DNA of 45,130 nucleotides. Source: an uncultured Pelagibacteraceae bacterium. Lineage in GTDB: Bacteria > Pseudomonadota > Alphaproteobacteria > Pelagibacterales > Pelagibacteraceae. The stretch spans positions 1 through 45,130 of the forward strand of contig CACBCU010000008.1 of NCBI GenBank assembly GCA_902537895.1. Reading direction: 5' to 3'. The notes under the pieces are model-generated. The model had not been told where the DNA came from. It made no database searches and worked only from the letters and a program-made list of their open reading frames with translations. This document shows positions 34,309 to 44,989 of the stretch, in pieces; positions within the stretch are counted from its first letter, which is position 1, and every line of letters begins with the position of its first letter. The translations under genes were made by a program, and so were the position numbers.

Positions 34309-35381
34309 CTTTTAAATATACTTTGAGCTGCTTTCATAAATTTTATATTATCAGTTTTTGAACCCACTGTTAATCTCAACATATTTTTTATTTTATACCC
34401 ATCCTCTGTAGATCTTAGAATTATTCCTTTATTCTTTAGTTTTTCATAAAAATATTTAGCTTTAATTCTACATTTTGAAAAATCCAAAAGTAAAAAATTA
34501 GCTGAAATTTTATTAGAATTAATTTCATAGTTTTTCAAAAAATTTTTTATTTTTTTTGCATAAAAAATATTATGGCTAATTGAACGAGATATAAATTTAT
34601 TATCTTTAAGAGACTCTACTGCTGCTTTTTGAGCTACCTCGTTAACATTAAATGGAGGTTTGATAATGTTGAGGGACTTTATAATTTTTTTTGACCCATA
34701 TCCCCATCCTATTCTTAATGAAGATAATCCATAAATTTTTGAGAATGTCCTTAAAATAAAAACATTCTCTTTTTTCTTAAATAAATCTAAACCTGATTTG
34801 TAATCGTGATTTTTCATATATTCTGCATAAGCATCATCTACTACAAGTAAAATATCTTTTCTAAGTTTTTTTCTTAATTCAATAAGTTCAATTTCAGTTA
34901 AATAAGTTCCTGTCGGGTTATTTGGATTTGCCAAGAAAACAATTTTAGTTTTTTTTGTAACTTTTTTAATTATTTCTGAAATTGAGATTTTATAATTTTT
35001 TTCTTTAGCAAATATAACTTTTGCACCTACTATTTTTGAATAAATTCTGTACATTAAAAAACTAAATTGGGGAACAATTACTTCATCTTTTGGTCTTAAA
35101 AATAATTGACATAACATCTGAATAACCTCATCAGATCCAGCCCCACAAATAACTTTTTCTTTATCGCATTTAAATTTCTTTGAGATTTGAGACCTGAGCA
35201 CCTTAGATTTTCCATCCGGATATCTAAAAAAATTAAGGTTTTTATTTGATATTATTTTCTTTACTTTAGAGCTCATGCCAAGAGCAGATTCATTAGCTGA
35301 TAATTTAATAACCTTTTTCAAATTATTAACGCTAGATTTACCTGGCTCATAGGCATCAATATTGAATTTTTTAAATCTCAT
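34305..35381 (-). CDS. hisC: Histidinol-phosphate/aromatic aminotransferase
   Basis: The 358-residue PLP-dependent class I/II aminotransferase shows KLSANESALGMSSKV at the N-terminus, GAGSDEVIQ at the cofactor phosphate site, FLANPNNPTGTYL, VVDDAYAEYM and the PLP Lys in RTFSKIYGLSSLRIGWGYG. It can act on histidinol phosphate and on aromatic keto acids. Coupling to tyrC suggests that the aromatic role matters here. It is divergent from metX across the 202-bp region holding the SAM riboswitch. The ATG has only a weak AGAAAA upstream. Confidence 0.92.
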   Translation of the reverse strand: MRFKKFNIDAYEPGKSSVNNLKKVIKLSANESALGMSSKVKKIISNKNLNFFRYPDGKSKVLRSQISKKFKCDKEKVICGAGSDEVIQMLCQLFLRPKDEVIVPQFSFLMYRIYSKIVGAKVIFAKEKNYKISISEIIKKVTKKTKIVFLANPNNPTGTYLTEIELIELRKKLRKDILLVVDDAYAEYMKNHDYKSGLDLFKKKENVFILRTFSKIYGLSSLRIGWGYGSKKIIKSLNIIKPPFNVNEVAQKAAVESLKDNKFISRSISHNIFYAKKIKNFLKNYEINSNKISANFLLLDFSKCRIKAKYFYEKLKNKGIILRSTEDGYKIKNMLRLTVGSKTDNIKFMKAAQSIFKR

Positions 35382-35465
35382 AATATTTTCTTTTTTTTTA
35401 ATTTTTATGCTCTTTATAGATAAATTAAGATTTTTTTATATAGTTTAAGTTAAAATATATTAAAA

Positions 35466-35494
35466 TTGACATAGCTCAAAACTTCTTGTACAAA
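35466..35494 (+). promoter_or_regulatory. Sigma-70 promoter of metX
   Basis: TTGACA (35466-35471), an exact -35 consensus, is 17 nt from TACAAA (35489-35494). The expected transcription start near 35501 coincides with the first base of the riboswitch P1 stem, so the aptamer forms at the extreme 5' end of the message. This is the best-matching promoter in the window. Confidence 0.75.
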
Positions 35495-35498
35495 ATTC

Positions 35499-35550
35499 CT
35501 GCGCTGATTTATCTGAATTGCGAGCGCTATAAAAAAACCGCTAAAAAAGT
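35499..35550 (+). ncRNA. SAM-II riboswitch aptamer upstream of metX
   Basis: GCGCTGATTTA (35501-35511), TTGC (35518-35521), AGCGC (35523-35527) and GCTAAAAAA (35540-35548) occur in the order and spacing of the SAM-II (metA motif) aptamer known upstream of metX/metA in alphaproteobacteria and marine metagenomes. P1 pairs 35501-35505 with 35523-35527 (GCGCT/AGCGC), and the GCTAAAA segment is the conserved pseudoknot/ligand strand. A tract of Ts follows. The related SAM-V class shares this core, so class assignment should be confirmed with a covariance model. Position before metX is exactly as expected. Confidence 0.85.
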
Positions 35551-35566
35551 TTTTTTCTCACAATTC
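35515..35566 (+). promoter_or_regulatory. Candidate anti-aptamer hairpin overlapping the SAM-II element
   Basis: GAATTGCGAG (35515-35524), inside the aptamer, is complementary to CTCACAATTC (35557-35566) with one C-A mismatch. Within that stem A7 (35531-35537) can pair with T7 (35550-35556). Forming it would break P1 and the ligand site, so the two folds look mutually exclusive. The pairing is seen directly; the switching role is inference. Confidence 0.5.
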
Positions 35567-35583
35567 AATTTTCAGCAATAATT

Positions 35584-36714
35584 ATGAATACAAGAGAAAA
35601 TATAAAAAAATTGATAATTGAAAAACCACTTAGGTTAGACTGTGGTAAAACTATTAGTAAATTTCCTCTGGCATACGAGACCTATGGCAAATTAAATGAA
35701 AATAAGGATAATGCAATTTTAGTCTTTCACGCATTAACAGGTGATCAGTTTGTAACAGGTGTAAATCCAATAACTAAAAAAGATGGATGGTGGTCTTATG
35801 CGGTAGGCCCAAAAAAATCAATCGATACAGATAAATATTTTATAATTTGTGCTAATGTGATTGGTGGTTGCATGGGGTCTTTTGGTCCAAGTCACGAAAA
35901 TCCTGAAACAAAAAAAATATATGGAACAGATTTTCCAGTTATTACGATCAATGATATGGTAAACGCCCAAGTAAATTTATTAGATTTTTTTAATATCAAA
36001 AAGCTTTTTTCTGTGGTTGGTGGATCAATGGGAGGGATGCAGGTCTTACAATTTGTGAGTAATTTTCCAGACAAAGCTAAAACAGCTGTCCCTATTGCTT
36101 GCACATCTAGCCATTCAGCCCAAAATATTGCATTCAATGAACTTGGTAGACAAGCAATAACTGCTGATCATAATTGGATGGATGGAAAATATAATTCTAA
36201 AAGCACTTTGCCAGATAAAGGGTTAGCTGTAGCAAGAATGGCTGCTCATATTACCTATTTATCTAAAAAGGGACTTCAAGAAAAATTTGGTAGGAATCTC
36301 CAAGAAAGAGATGATCTTAAATTTGGATTTGATGCTGATTTTCAAATAGAAAGCTATTTACGTTATCAAGGTTCAGTATTTGTAGATAGATTTGATGCTA
36401 ACAGTTACCTTTATATAACTAGAGCAATGGATTATTTTGATTTGGTTAAACAGTTTGACGGCAATCTATCAAACGCCTTCAAAAAAACCAAAACTAAATT
36501 TTTTATTATGTCTTTTACGTCAGATTGGCTTTATCCAACTCAAGAGAATAAAGATATAGTTATTGCGTTAAACGCAATTGGTGCGAATGTAGGTTTTGTT
36601 GAAATAGAGTCTGATAAAGGGCATGACTCCTTTTTGCTAGAAGTTCCAGATTTTTTAAATGCACTCAAAAATTTTTTAGATAAATCTTATATTGAAGGTA
36701 ATAATGAAAGCTGA
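35584..36714 (+). CDS. metX: Homoserine O-acetyltransferase (or succinyltransferase)
   Basis: The 376-residue alpha/beta-hydrolase-fold enzyme acylates homoserine as the first committed step to methionine. [25 protein letters not shown] is the N-terminal signature, the nucleophile Ser is in VGGSMGGMQ, and the Asp and His are in TSDWLYPT and KGHDSFLLE. MetX proteins can use acetyl- or succinyl-CoA, so the donor is not settled by eye. It has an 84-nt leader containing the SAM-II riboswitch, so expression should fall when SAM is abundant. It overlaps metW. Confidence 0.95.
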   Translation: MNTRENIKKLIIEKPLRLDCGKTISKFPLAYETYGKLNENKDNAILVFHALTGDQFVTGVNPITKKDGWWSYAVGPKKSIDTDKYFIICANVIGGCMGSFGPSHENPETKKIYGTDFPVITINDMVNAQVNLLDFFNIKKLFSVVGGSMGGMQVLQFVSNFPDKAKTAVPIACTSSHSAQNIAFNELGRQAITADHNWMDGKYNSKSTLPDKGLAVARMAAHITYLSKKGLQEKFGRNLQERDDLKFGFDADFQIESYLRYQGSVFVDRFDANSYLYITRAMDYFDLVKQFDGNLSNAFKKTKTKFFIMSFTSDWLYPTQENKDIVIALNAIGANVGFVEIESDKGHDSFLLEVPDFLNALKNFLDKSYIEGNNES

Positions 36715-37303
36715 ATATAATTTTATTGCAAATATAATCGAAAAAAACTCAACTGTATTAGATGTTGGTTGTGATGATGGAACTTTGATGGAATTTTTGA
36801 GAAAAAACAAAAATGTAAATATAAGAGGAATTGAAATTTCTAAAGAAAAAGTTCAAATATGTATAGCTAAAGGATTGACAGTTATTGAAGGTAATGCAGA
36901 GCTTGATTTAAAGCAATTTCCGAAAAATTCTTTTGACTACGTTGTTTTGGGTCAGACACTGCAAGCTTTTATAAATCCAGAAATTGTCATTAAGGAACTT
37001 TTAAGAGTTGGCAAAAAAGCCATTGTGACTATTCCGAACTTTGGAAATTGGAAGGTAAGGTTAGACTTACTTTTTAAAGGAACTATGCCAATTACAAGTT
37101 CACTTCCTCATGAATGGTATAACACACCAAATATTCATATGTGTACTATTAAAGATTTTGTGAGATTTTCAGAAATTATTAATTTTAAAATTGTTAAATC
37201 TTTAGCTCTAATAAATAAAAATATCTCGAATATAAGTAAATCAAATATTTTTTTGAAAAATTTATTCGGAGAGCTTGGAATATTTTTGATTGAAAATAAA
37301 TGA
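36704..37303 (+). CDS. metW: Methionine biosynthesis protein MetW
   Basis: This protein of about 199 residues has the class I methyltransferase fold ([14 protein letters not shown] for SAM binding, [18 protein letters not shown], and the MetW-specific [20 protein letters not shown]). MetW partners MetX and is required for efficient homoserine acylation in several proteobacteria. I use ATG 36704, which overlaps metX by 11 bp and has GAAGG upstream, rather than the in-frame TTG at 36692. It ends in an ATGA overlap with gloB. Confidence 0.93.
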   Translation: MKAEYNFIANIIEKNSTVLDVGCDDGTLMEFLRKNKNVNIRGIEISKEKVQICIAKGLTVIEGNAELDLKQFPKNSFDYVVLGQTLQAFINPEIVIKELLRVGKKAIVTIPNFGNWKVRLDLLFKGTMPITSSLPHEWYNTPNIHMCTIKDFVRFSEIINFKIVKSLALINKNISNISKSNIFLKNLFGELGIFLIENK

Positions 37304-38019
37304 AAATAAAAATTATTAAATGTCTTCAAGATAATTACAGTTATGTAATAATTGATGAAAATAATCAATCTGCTTGTGTAGTTGACCCAAGCGAATCTAA
37401 GCCAATAATTGATTTTATAGATAACAATAAGATTGATCTAAAATACATTCTAAATACCCATCACCATCATGATCATATTGGTGGCAATCTTGAACTGAAA
37501 AAAAAATATAATTGTGATGTTATTGGATTTAAAGATGATAAGGAGCGAATTCCAGGAATTGATGTTCTTGTAGAAAGTAATCAAATTTGGCAAAAAGATA
37601 ACTTTGAAGCAAAAATTTACCATACACCGGGTCATACATCAGGTCATATTGCATTCCATTTTTTTAAAGAAAAAATAATTTTTACAGGTGATACTTTGTT
37701 TTCTTTAGGTTGTGGCAGGATCTTCGAGGGAACTTATGAGCAGATGTTTAACTCTTTAAAAATATTTAAAAAATTGCCTAAGGATACCCTGATTTATTGT
37801 GGTCATGAATATACACTAAAAAATTCTGAATTTTGTGTATTCAATGATCCAGACAATTTAAAGCTAAAAGAAAAAGTTTTAAAAATTAAGAATAATCTAA
37901 AAATTAATTCACCAACTATACCTTCTGTTTTAGATGAGGAATTAGAGTGTAATATATTTTTAAAAGCTGAGGATATTGAGACTTTTTCAAAACTGAGAGA
38001 TTTAAAGGATAATTTTTGA
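37300..38019 (+). CDS. gloB: Hydroxyacylglutathione hydrolase (glyoxalase II)
   Basis: The 239-residue metallo-beta-lactamase-fold enzyme hydrolyses S-lactoylglutathione to lactate and glutathione, completing methylglyoxal detoxification. The metal-binding signature THHHHDHIGG lies at about residues 52-61, followed by HTPGHTSGHIAFHF, FTGDTLFSLGCGRIFEG and YCGHEYTLKN, all diagnostic for GloB. It overlaps metW by 4 bp and is probably read from the metX promoter. Confidence 0.95.
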   Translation: MKIKIIKCLQDNYSYVIIDENNQSACVVDPSESKPIIDFIDNNKIDLKYILNTHHHHDHIGGNLELKKKYNCDVIGFKDDKERIPGIDVLVESNQIWQKDNFEAKIYHTPGHTSGHIAFHFFKEKIIFTGDTLFSLGCGRIFEGTYEQMFNSLKIFKKLPKDTLIYCGHEYTLKNSEFCVFNDPDNLKLKEKVLKIKNNLKINSPTIPSVLDEELECNIFLKAEDIETFSKLRDLKDNF

Positions 38020-38029
38020 TTTATTGAGC

Positions 38030-38057
38030 TTGACTAAAGTTTCGCTCAGATTATATT
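38030..38057 (+). promoter_or_regulatory. Candidate promoter of the rplU-rpmA-obgE operon
   Basis: TTGACT (38030-38035) and TATATT (38052-38057) are 16 nt apart. A start near 38064 would leave about 19 nt before the rplU ATG at 38083, with GAGA as a weak ribosome site. No L21 autoregulatory leader is apparent in so short a region. Confidence 0.6.
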
Positions 38058-38082
38058 GCGATTATTAAAAATTGAGATCCTT

Positions 38083-38484
38083 ATGTCTTATGCAGTAATA
38101 CAAACTGGTGGAAAACAATACAAAGTAGTGTCAGGTGAAATCCTAAAAATTGAGAAACTACCAAATTCAAAACCGGATACTAAAATAGAATTTAAAGAAA
38201 TTTTAGCTTACGGAAATGAAAAAGAGATCGAAATTGGATCTCCCATGGTGCAAGGTGCGAAAGTTGAAGCAAACTTGATAAAAAATAGCAAAAATAGAAC
38301 TATTTTAATTTTTAAAAAAAGACGAAGACAAAATTCAAGAAGAAAGAATGGCCATAGACAACAATATTCTATGATCAGAATAAATAAGATTTTTTCAAAA
38401 GATGGTAAGGTTTTATCTGAAGCTAAAGAGGTTTCTAAAGTGACAAAAAAATTAGCAAAGGATACAAAAGAAAATAAAAAGTAA
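38083..38484 (+). CDS. rplU: 50S ribosomal protein L21
   Basis: The 133-residue protein starts SYAVIQTGGKQYKV, the invariant L21 N-terminus. KKRRRQNSRRKNGHRQQYSMIRI forms the conserved rRNA-binding region near residue 75-97. It carries a Lys-rich C-terminal tail of about 30 residues beyond the ~103-residue core, as in other alphaproteobacteria. ATG 38083 is preferred over an in-frame TTG at 38056, which lies inside the promoter -10 box and adds non-conserved residues. rpmA follows 9 bp later. Confidence 0.96.
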   Translation: MSYAVIQTGGKQYKVVSGEILKIEKLPNSKPDTKIEFKEILAYGNEKEIEIGSPMVQGAKVEANLIKNSKNRTILIFKKRRRQNSRRKNGHRQQYSMIRINKIFSKDGKVLSEAKEVSKVTKKLAKDTKENKK

Positions 38485-38493
38485 GGTAGAGTT

Positions 38494-38748
38494 ATGGCAA
38501 CAAAAAAAGCAGGTGGATCATCAAGAAATGGACGTGACAGTGCTGGTAGAAGACTTGGTGTGAAAAAATATGGTGGAGAAACTGTGGTGCCAGGAAACAT
38601 AATCGTAAGACAAAGAGGAACAAAAATTTTTCCCGGTGAAAATGTTGGTATGGGTAAAGACCATTCAATTTTTTCTGTTATTAAGGGCAAAGTTGTTTTT
38701 AAAAAAACTAAATCAGATAGAACTTTTGTTTCTGTAAAACCCAATTAA
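38494..38748 (+). CDS. rpmA: 50S ribosomal protein L27
   Basis: The 84-residue protein has the usual N-terminal tail [21 protein letters not shown], which reaches the peptidyl-transferase centre, then [28 protein letters not shown]. No Firmicute-type cleavable pre-sequence is present. GGTAGAG precedes the ATG. It sits between rplU and obgE, the near-universal bacterial order. Confidence 0.97.
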   Translation: MATKKAGGSSRNGRDSAGRRLGVKKYGGETVVPGNIIVRQRGTKIFPGENVGMGKDHSIFSVIKGKVVFKKTKSDRTFVSVKPN

Positions 38749-38766
38749 TAGTACAACTTAAAATAG

Positions 38767-40851
<2,085 letters not shown>

Positions 40852-40855
<4 letters not shown>

Positions 40856-42105
40856 TAAAAAAAATTTTAACCAGTATTGGAAAAAAATCAAAAAGTGCCT
40901 TGGCACATCAGGTGGATACTAAAAAGAAAAATAAAGTATTAATAGACTACTGTTCACTTATTAGAAAAAATCAAAAATTAATCATTAGTGCTAATAAGAG
41001 AGATGTTAATAAATCAATAAATAAGGGGCTTAAAAAAAACTTGATTGAACGTCTTATTTTAAATGAAAAAAAAATAGATAATATTATTAGTTCAATAAAA
41101 TCTGTAATAAAACTTAAAGACCCAACAAATAGAGTTTTGGAGAAATGGAAGAGACCAAATGGGTTGCGTATTTCTAAGATCTCAATTCCTATAGGAATAA
41201 TTGCAGTCATTTATGAAAGTAGGCCAAATGTTACCTCGGACGTCGCATCATTATGCTTTAAATCCGGAAACCCAGTTATTTTGAGAGGTGGATCAGAGGC
41301 TTTTTTTTCAAATAAAATTTTGTCAAAGCTTTTTAGAGACTCATTAAAAAAAAATAATATTAATGAAAATTTTGTTCAATTTATTGACTCCACTAATAGA
41401 AATATTGTCGATTATCTATTAAGTAAAATGGATAAATATGTTGATGTAATTATTCCAAGAGGAGGAAAAAATTTAGTAAAAAAAGTTCAGAAGTTATCTA
41501 ACTTACCAGTGATTGGTCACTTGGAAGGAGTATGTCATACTTATGTTGATAAGAACGCAAACTTAAATACAGCAAAAAAGATTATTTTTAATGCAAAATT
41601 AAGGAATACAGCAATTTGCGGGGCTACAGAAACGATTTTAGTTCATCAAAAAATCTTGAGAAAATCATGTAACATAATTTTAAAACACTTAGAAGATCAT
41701 GGATGCAAAATTATCGGAGACAACAAAATCAAAAAAAATTATAAAGGGAAAATTATTAGGGCTACTAATAAAGATTGGTCAAAAGAATATTTGTCAGCAA
41801 CAGTTTCTGTAAAATGTGTCAGAGATATAAATGATGCAATCAATCATATTAATAAATATGGGACAATGCACACTGACTCGATTATCACCATGAACAAGAA
41901 ATCAGCAAAAAAATTTTTAAATAAAGTTAAAAGCTCAATCGCCATGCATAATACATCAACTCAATTTGCAGATGGTGGAGAATTTGGTTTTGGTGGCGAA
42001 GTTGGTATTTCAACTAACAAGCTTCCTCCGAGAGGCCCTGTTGGACTTAATCAACTAGTGTCTTATAAGTATCAAATATCAAGTAATGGGAGAATAAGGA
42101 AATAA
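40852..42105 (+). CDS. proA: Glutamate-5-semialdehyde dehydrogenase (gamma-glutamyl phosphate reductase)
   Basis: This 417-residue NADPH enzyme reduces glutamyl phosphate to the semialdehyde in proline synthesis. Aldehyde-dehydrogenase-fold signatures are IPIGIIAVIYESRPNVT, ILRGGSEAFFSN, IPRGGKNLV and the catalytic Cys in NTAICGATET. FADGGEFGFGGEVGISTNKLPPRGPVG is the conserved C-terminal block. It is tightly coupled to proB and leads into nadD with only a 1-bp gap. Confidence 0.96.
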
Positions 42106-42106
42106 T

Positions 42107-42625
42107 TTGAGATTCAAAAATAAAATTGGGGTTCTTGGTGGGTCGTTTGATCCTGCTCATATTGGTCATTTAGCAATATCAAAAGAAGCTGTAAAAGAAT
42201 ACAAGTTAAAAAAAATAATTTGGGCAATTACTTTAAAAAATCCTTTAAAGAAAAAAAATAATACAAGCATTTCTGAAAGAATCCAAAGTTGTAAAAAGAT
42301 CATAAAGTTAAATAAATTTATAAAAATAAAATTTTATGAAAAGATAATAAGATCTAATAAAACTATTGACTTAATAAACTTTCTAAAAAGAACTACCAAA
42401 GCTGAAATTTATTTTCTAATGGGGGCAGATAATCTCATTAATTTTCACAAGTGGTATAAGTGGGAAGCTATTTCAAAAAAATGTAAAATTATTGTTTTTG
42501 ATCGTCATGGCTATAAAAAAAAATCTTTAAATTCAGTCTCATATAAAAGATTAAATGGAAAAAGTTTAAAGTTTATTGAATTTAATAAAGTCAATATTTC
42601 ATCTTCTCAATTAAGGAAAATTTGA
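42107..42625 (+). CDS. nadD: Nicotinate-nucleotide adenylyltransferase, short form
   Basis: This 172-residue enzyme makes deamido-NAD from NaMN and ATP. The nucleotidyltransferase signature GGSFDPAHIGHLAI is near residues 11-24, and FLMGADNLINFHKW and ISSSQLRKI follow. The usual family length is ~190-220, and most members continue 20-30 residues past the ISSTxIR motif; this one stops two residues after it. The start is TTG at 42107 (AAGGA 6 nt upstream), since no ATG precedes the core motif. Next gene begins 17 bp later. Confidence 0.9.
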   Translation: MRFKNKIGVLGGSFDPAHIGHLAISKEAVKEYKLKKIIWAITLKNPLKKKNNTSISERIQSCKKIIKLNKFIKIKFYEKIIRSNKTIDLINFLKRTTKAEIYFLMGADNLINFHKWYKWEAISKKCKIIVFDRHGYKKKSLNSVSYKRLNGKSLKFIEFNKVNISSSQLRKI

Positions 42626-42642
42626 TAAGGTAAATATAATTA

Positions 42643-42981
42643 ATGGATAAAATCTTAAGCTTAAAAAAAATTATCATTGAAACTCTCGACATAAATAAAG
42701 CTCAAGACATTGTAAGTATAGACTTAAAGGATAAAAGTTCTATAGCTGATTATATGATTATAGCTAGTGGTACTTCTTCTAGGCATATACAGCCTTTCTT
42801 TGTTGCTGAGGTATTTACAGGATCTCCTGGAAAACTCGTAGATCTTGAGTCCACAATAAAAGGTTTTGATGCAATCTGTAAAGGTGAGTACGATCATCTT
42901 CCAGAGGCTGCGTTTTATATGGTTGGTACTATTGAAGAAGCCATGGAAAAAGCTGAAAAAATGAAAAAAGATGCCGCTTAA
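42643..42981 (+). CDS. Chimeric ORF: RsfS N-terminal half joined in frame to the AtpD C-terminus
   Basis: The 112-residue ORF is two unrelated parts. Residues 1-50 are the start of ribosomal silencing factor RsfS ([41 protein letters not shown]), in its normal place after nadD. Residues 51-112 are the C-terminus of the F1 ATP synthase beta subunit ([31 protein letters not shown], then a coiled helix), followed correctly by atpC. RsfS lacks its second half (the IVHIF...ELEKMW region), and beta lacks its whole catalytic body. The missing RsfS tail is found on the other strand at 44986-45130. This is a rearrangement product, not a natural fusion family. Confidence 0.9.
   Translation: MDKILSLKKIIIETLDINKAQDIVSIDLKDKSSIADYMIIASGTSSRHIQPFFVAEVFTGSPGKLVDLESTIKGFDAICKGEYDHLPEAAFYMVGTIEEAMEKAEKMKKDAA
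42788..42793. other. Rearrangement junction between rsfS and atpD
   Basis: The codon CAG (42790-42792, Gln50) is the likely crossover. RsfS homologues often have Gln after SSRHI, and beta subunits have Gln before PFFVAEVF, so a short shared CAG could have joined the two sequences. The exact breakpoint within a few bases is not resolvable without the intact parental genes. Confidence 0.7.
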
Positions 42982-43373
42982 TGACCGAAAATTTTAAACT
43001 TGAAGTAGTAAATCCAGAAAAATCTTTTCTTTCAAAAGAAGATGTCACTGAAGTGGTGGTACCAGCATTTGAGGGAGAGATGGGAATACTTAAGGATCAT
43101 GTATCGATAATTTCATTTTTGAAACCTGGTATAATCAAAATTTATTCAAAATTAGGTGAAGAAAAATATTATGTTGAGGATGGAATAATCGAATTTAAGA
43201 ATAATAATCTATCAATTCTTACTAGCTCTATTTTTAACATTAAAGATATAGAAAAAAGCAAAATAGATGAAATGTTGAGAGTTGCTGAAGAAGAGACAGC
43301 TAAGGACAACATTAGTGATCAAGCAAAATACTTAATTGATCAGAAAATTGAAGTTTTAAGAACTATTAATTAA
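42981..43373 (+). CDS. atpC: F1F0 ATP synthase epsilon subunit
   Basis: The 130-residue protein has the N-terminal beta-sandwich (FKLEVVNPEKSFLS, VVVPAFEGEMGILKDHVSII, LKPGIIKI) and a short helical C-terminus. Epsilon links the catalytic hexamer to the rotor and can inhibit ATP hydrolysis. The start shares one base with the stop of the atpD tail (TAATG), the normal atpD-atpC coupling. Its promoter and the rest of the atp operon are not in the window because of the rearrangement. Its 3' end overlaps rppH by 8 bp. Confidence 0.93.
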   Translation: MTENFKLEVVNPEKSFLSKEDVTEVVVPAFEGEMGILKDHVSIISFLKPGIIKIYSKLGEEKYYVEDGIIEFKNNNLSILTSSIFNIKDIEKSKIDEMLRVAEEETAKDNISDQAKYLIDQKIEVLRTIN

Positions 43374-43851
43374 TAATCTTTTCTAATTTTTTTTGAAGAA
43401 TCTTGTAAACATTAAGCTTGAAGTTAACAACTATCTCCGTAATAGAATTTAGTTCTATCCACTTCCATTCGAAAAATTCTGGTTTGCTTGTATTAATATT
43501 AATTTCATCATCACTACCAAGATGTCTCATCAAAAACCATTTTTGTTTTTGTCCTTTAAATTTACCTTTCCAAATTTTACCTAGAAGATGGTTTGGTAGT
43601 TCATAAGTGGTTATTTCATCTATTTCAGTTATTAACTCTACATTTTTAATACTGGTTTCTTCCTCTAGTTCTCTGTAGGCAGCAGATAAATAATCTTCAC
43701 CTTCATCAACACCTCCTTGTGGCATTTGCCAAAAACCTTTTGGGTTATCAATTCTTTTTGCTACAAAAATTTTATTTTCTTTATTTAAGACAATTATACC
43801 AACACCTACTCTGTAAGGTAGATTTCTATATTTTTCCTGAATTTCAACCAT
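43366..43851 (-). CDS. rppH: RNA pyrophosphohydrolase (Nudix)
   Basis: The 161-residue Nudix hydrolase begins YRVGVGIIVLNKENKIFVAKR and has a complete Nudix box, GGVDEGEDYLSAAYRELEEETSI, at about residues 42-64; QMPQGG just before it is the RppH/IalA signature. The enzyme removes pyrophosphate from 5' ends of mRNA to trigger decay, or hydrolyses diadenosine polyphosphates. It overlaps the ctpA stop by 8 bp, so both are co-transcribed on the minus strand. Confidence 0.93.
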   Translation of the reverse strand: MVEIQEKYRNLPYRVGVGIIVLNKENKIFVAKRIDNPKGFWQMPQGGVDEGEDYLSAAYRELEEETSIKNVELITEIDEITTYELPNHLLGKIWKGKFKGQKQKWFLMRHLGSDDEININTSKPEFFEWKWIELNSITEIVVNFKLNVYKILQKKLEKIIN

Positions 43852-44989
43852 TAAGTAATTTAATTGCGTAATTCAATTGATTATCGGTTTCAGTTTTAAT
43901 TTTAAAATCATCACTTTCCTCATCTATTTCAATGTCAGGTGACACACCTACTTCGGAAATAGATTTGCCTGAAGGTAAATAATACTTAGCTACAGTTAAT
44001 CTTATAGCTCCTTTATTTTTTAGAGGAATAATAGATTGAACAGATCCTTTTCCATAACTATTTTCACCAATTAAAATTGCTCTTTTATGATCTTTTAGAG
44101 CTCCAGCTACAATTTCAGAAGCAGAGGCAGAACCGTAATTTATTAAAACAAGAATAGTTTTTCCTTTTGTCAGATCTCCTTTTTTTGCAAACCATTTTCG
44201 ATTTTCTGATTGTTGCCTACTTTTTGTAGAGACAATCTCACCATTATCCAAAAAAAAATCAGAAATTTTTATAGCTTGTGATAATAGTCCACCTGGATTA
44301 TTTCTTAGGTCTAAAATGTAAGACTTTAAATCTTTATTTTTTTCAAATTTATTGATTTCTTTTTTTATTTGCCCGGCACTATTTTCATTAAAGGAAGTTA
44401 ATCGTATATACCCAATGTTTTTTTCAAGTAATTCTGCTTTGACCGATTTGATTTGAATTATTTCTCTTGTGACATTAAAAGTTAAAGCTTTTTTCTCTCC
44501 TCGTCTTCTTATTGTTAATTCAATAGAGGAACCTACGGGCCCTCTCATTAACTCGACTGCCTCACTCAAAGATTTACCTTGTACTTGGGTGTCATTAATT
44601 TTAACTATATAATCTCCAGCTTTTATTCCTGCTTTGGATGCGGGTGTATCATCTATTGGAGAAATAACTTTTACAACTCCTGATTCCATTGTAACTTCAA
44701 TACCAAGCCCCCCAAATTCACCACTTGTCTCAGTTTGCATTTCGTTAAAAATTTCTGGAGACATGTAGCCTGAATATGGATCTAAAGATTGAAGCAAACC
44801 GTTAATAGCTGAATCCATACTGTCAGATTGATTAATTTCATCAACATATTCCTTATTAATTTTTTCTAAAACCTCGCCGAAAACATCTATTTTTTCGTAT
44901 ATTTCGTTTTCAGAAGAAATTACTTTTTGATTAAATAAAAATAAAATTAAAATAAAAGTTAAAAAGTTTAGTATAGCTTTTTTTTTCAT
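43844..44989 (-). CDS. ctpA: C-terminal processing protease, S41 family
   Basis: The 381-residue periplasmic serine protease has a signal peptide (residues ~1-25), an N-terminal helical region, a PDZ domain (~90-170, GGLGIEVTMESGVVKVISPIDDTPASKAGI) and the S41 catalytic core. The Ser/Lys dyad lies in NYGSASASEIVAGAL and GENSYGKGSVQ. YILDLRNNPGGLL is also conserved. CtpA proteases trim the C-termini of envelope proteins and help control peptidoglycan hydrolases. Its ATG overlaps the stop of the rsfS fragment (ATGA), preserving the ancestral rsfS-ctpA-rppH coupling. Confidence 0.95.
   Translation of the reverse strand: MKKKAILNFLTFILILFLFNQKVISSENEIYEKIDVFGEVLEKINKEYVDEINQSDSMDSAINGLLQSLDPYSGYMSPEIFNEMQTETSGEFGGLGIEVTMESGVVKVISPIDDTPASKAGIKAGDYIVKINDTQVQGKSLSEAVELMRGPVGSSIELTIRRRGEKKALTFNVTREIIQIKSVKAELLEKNIGYIRLTSFNENSAGQIKKEINKFEKNKDLKSYILDLRNNPGGLLSQAIKISDFFLDNGEIVSTKSRQQSENRKWFAKKGDLTKGKTILVLINYGSASASEIVAGALKDHKRAILIGENSYGKGSVQSIIPLKNKGAIRLTVAKYYLPSGKSISEVGVSPDIEIDEESDDFKIKTETDNQLNYAIKLLNG

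Noticed and set aside
42643-42981. Treating the ORF as a normal RsfS or as a novel fusion family
   Set aside because: The second half is a plain AtpD C-terminus still coupled to atpC, and the lost RsfS tail sits inverted at the window end, so it is a rearrangement product.
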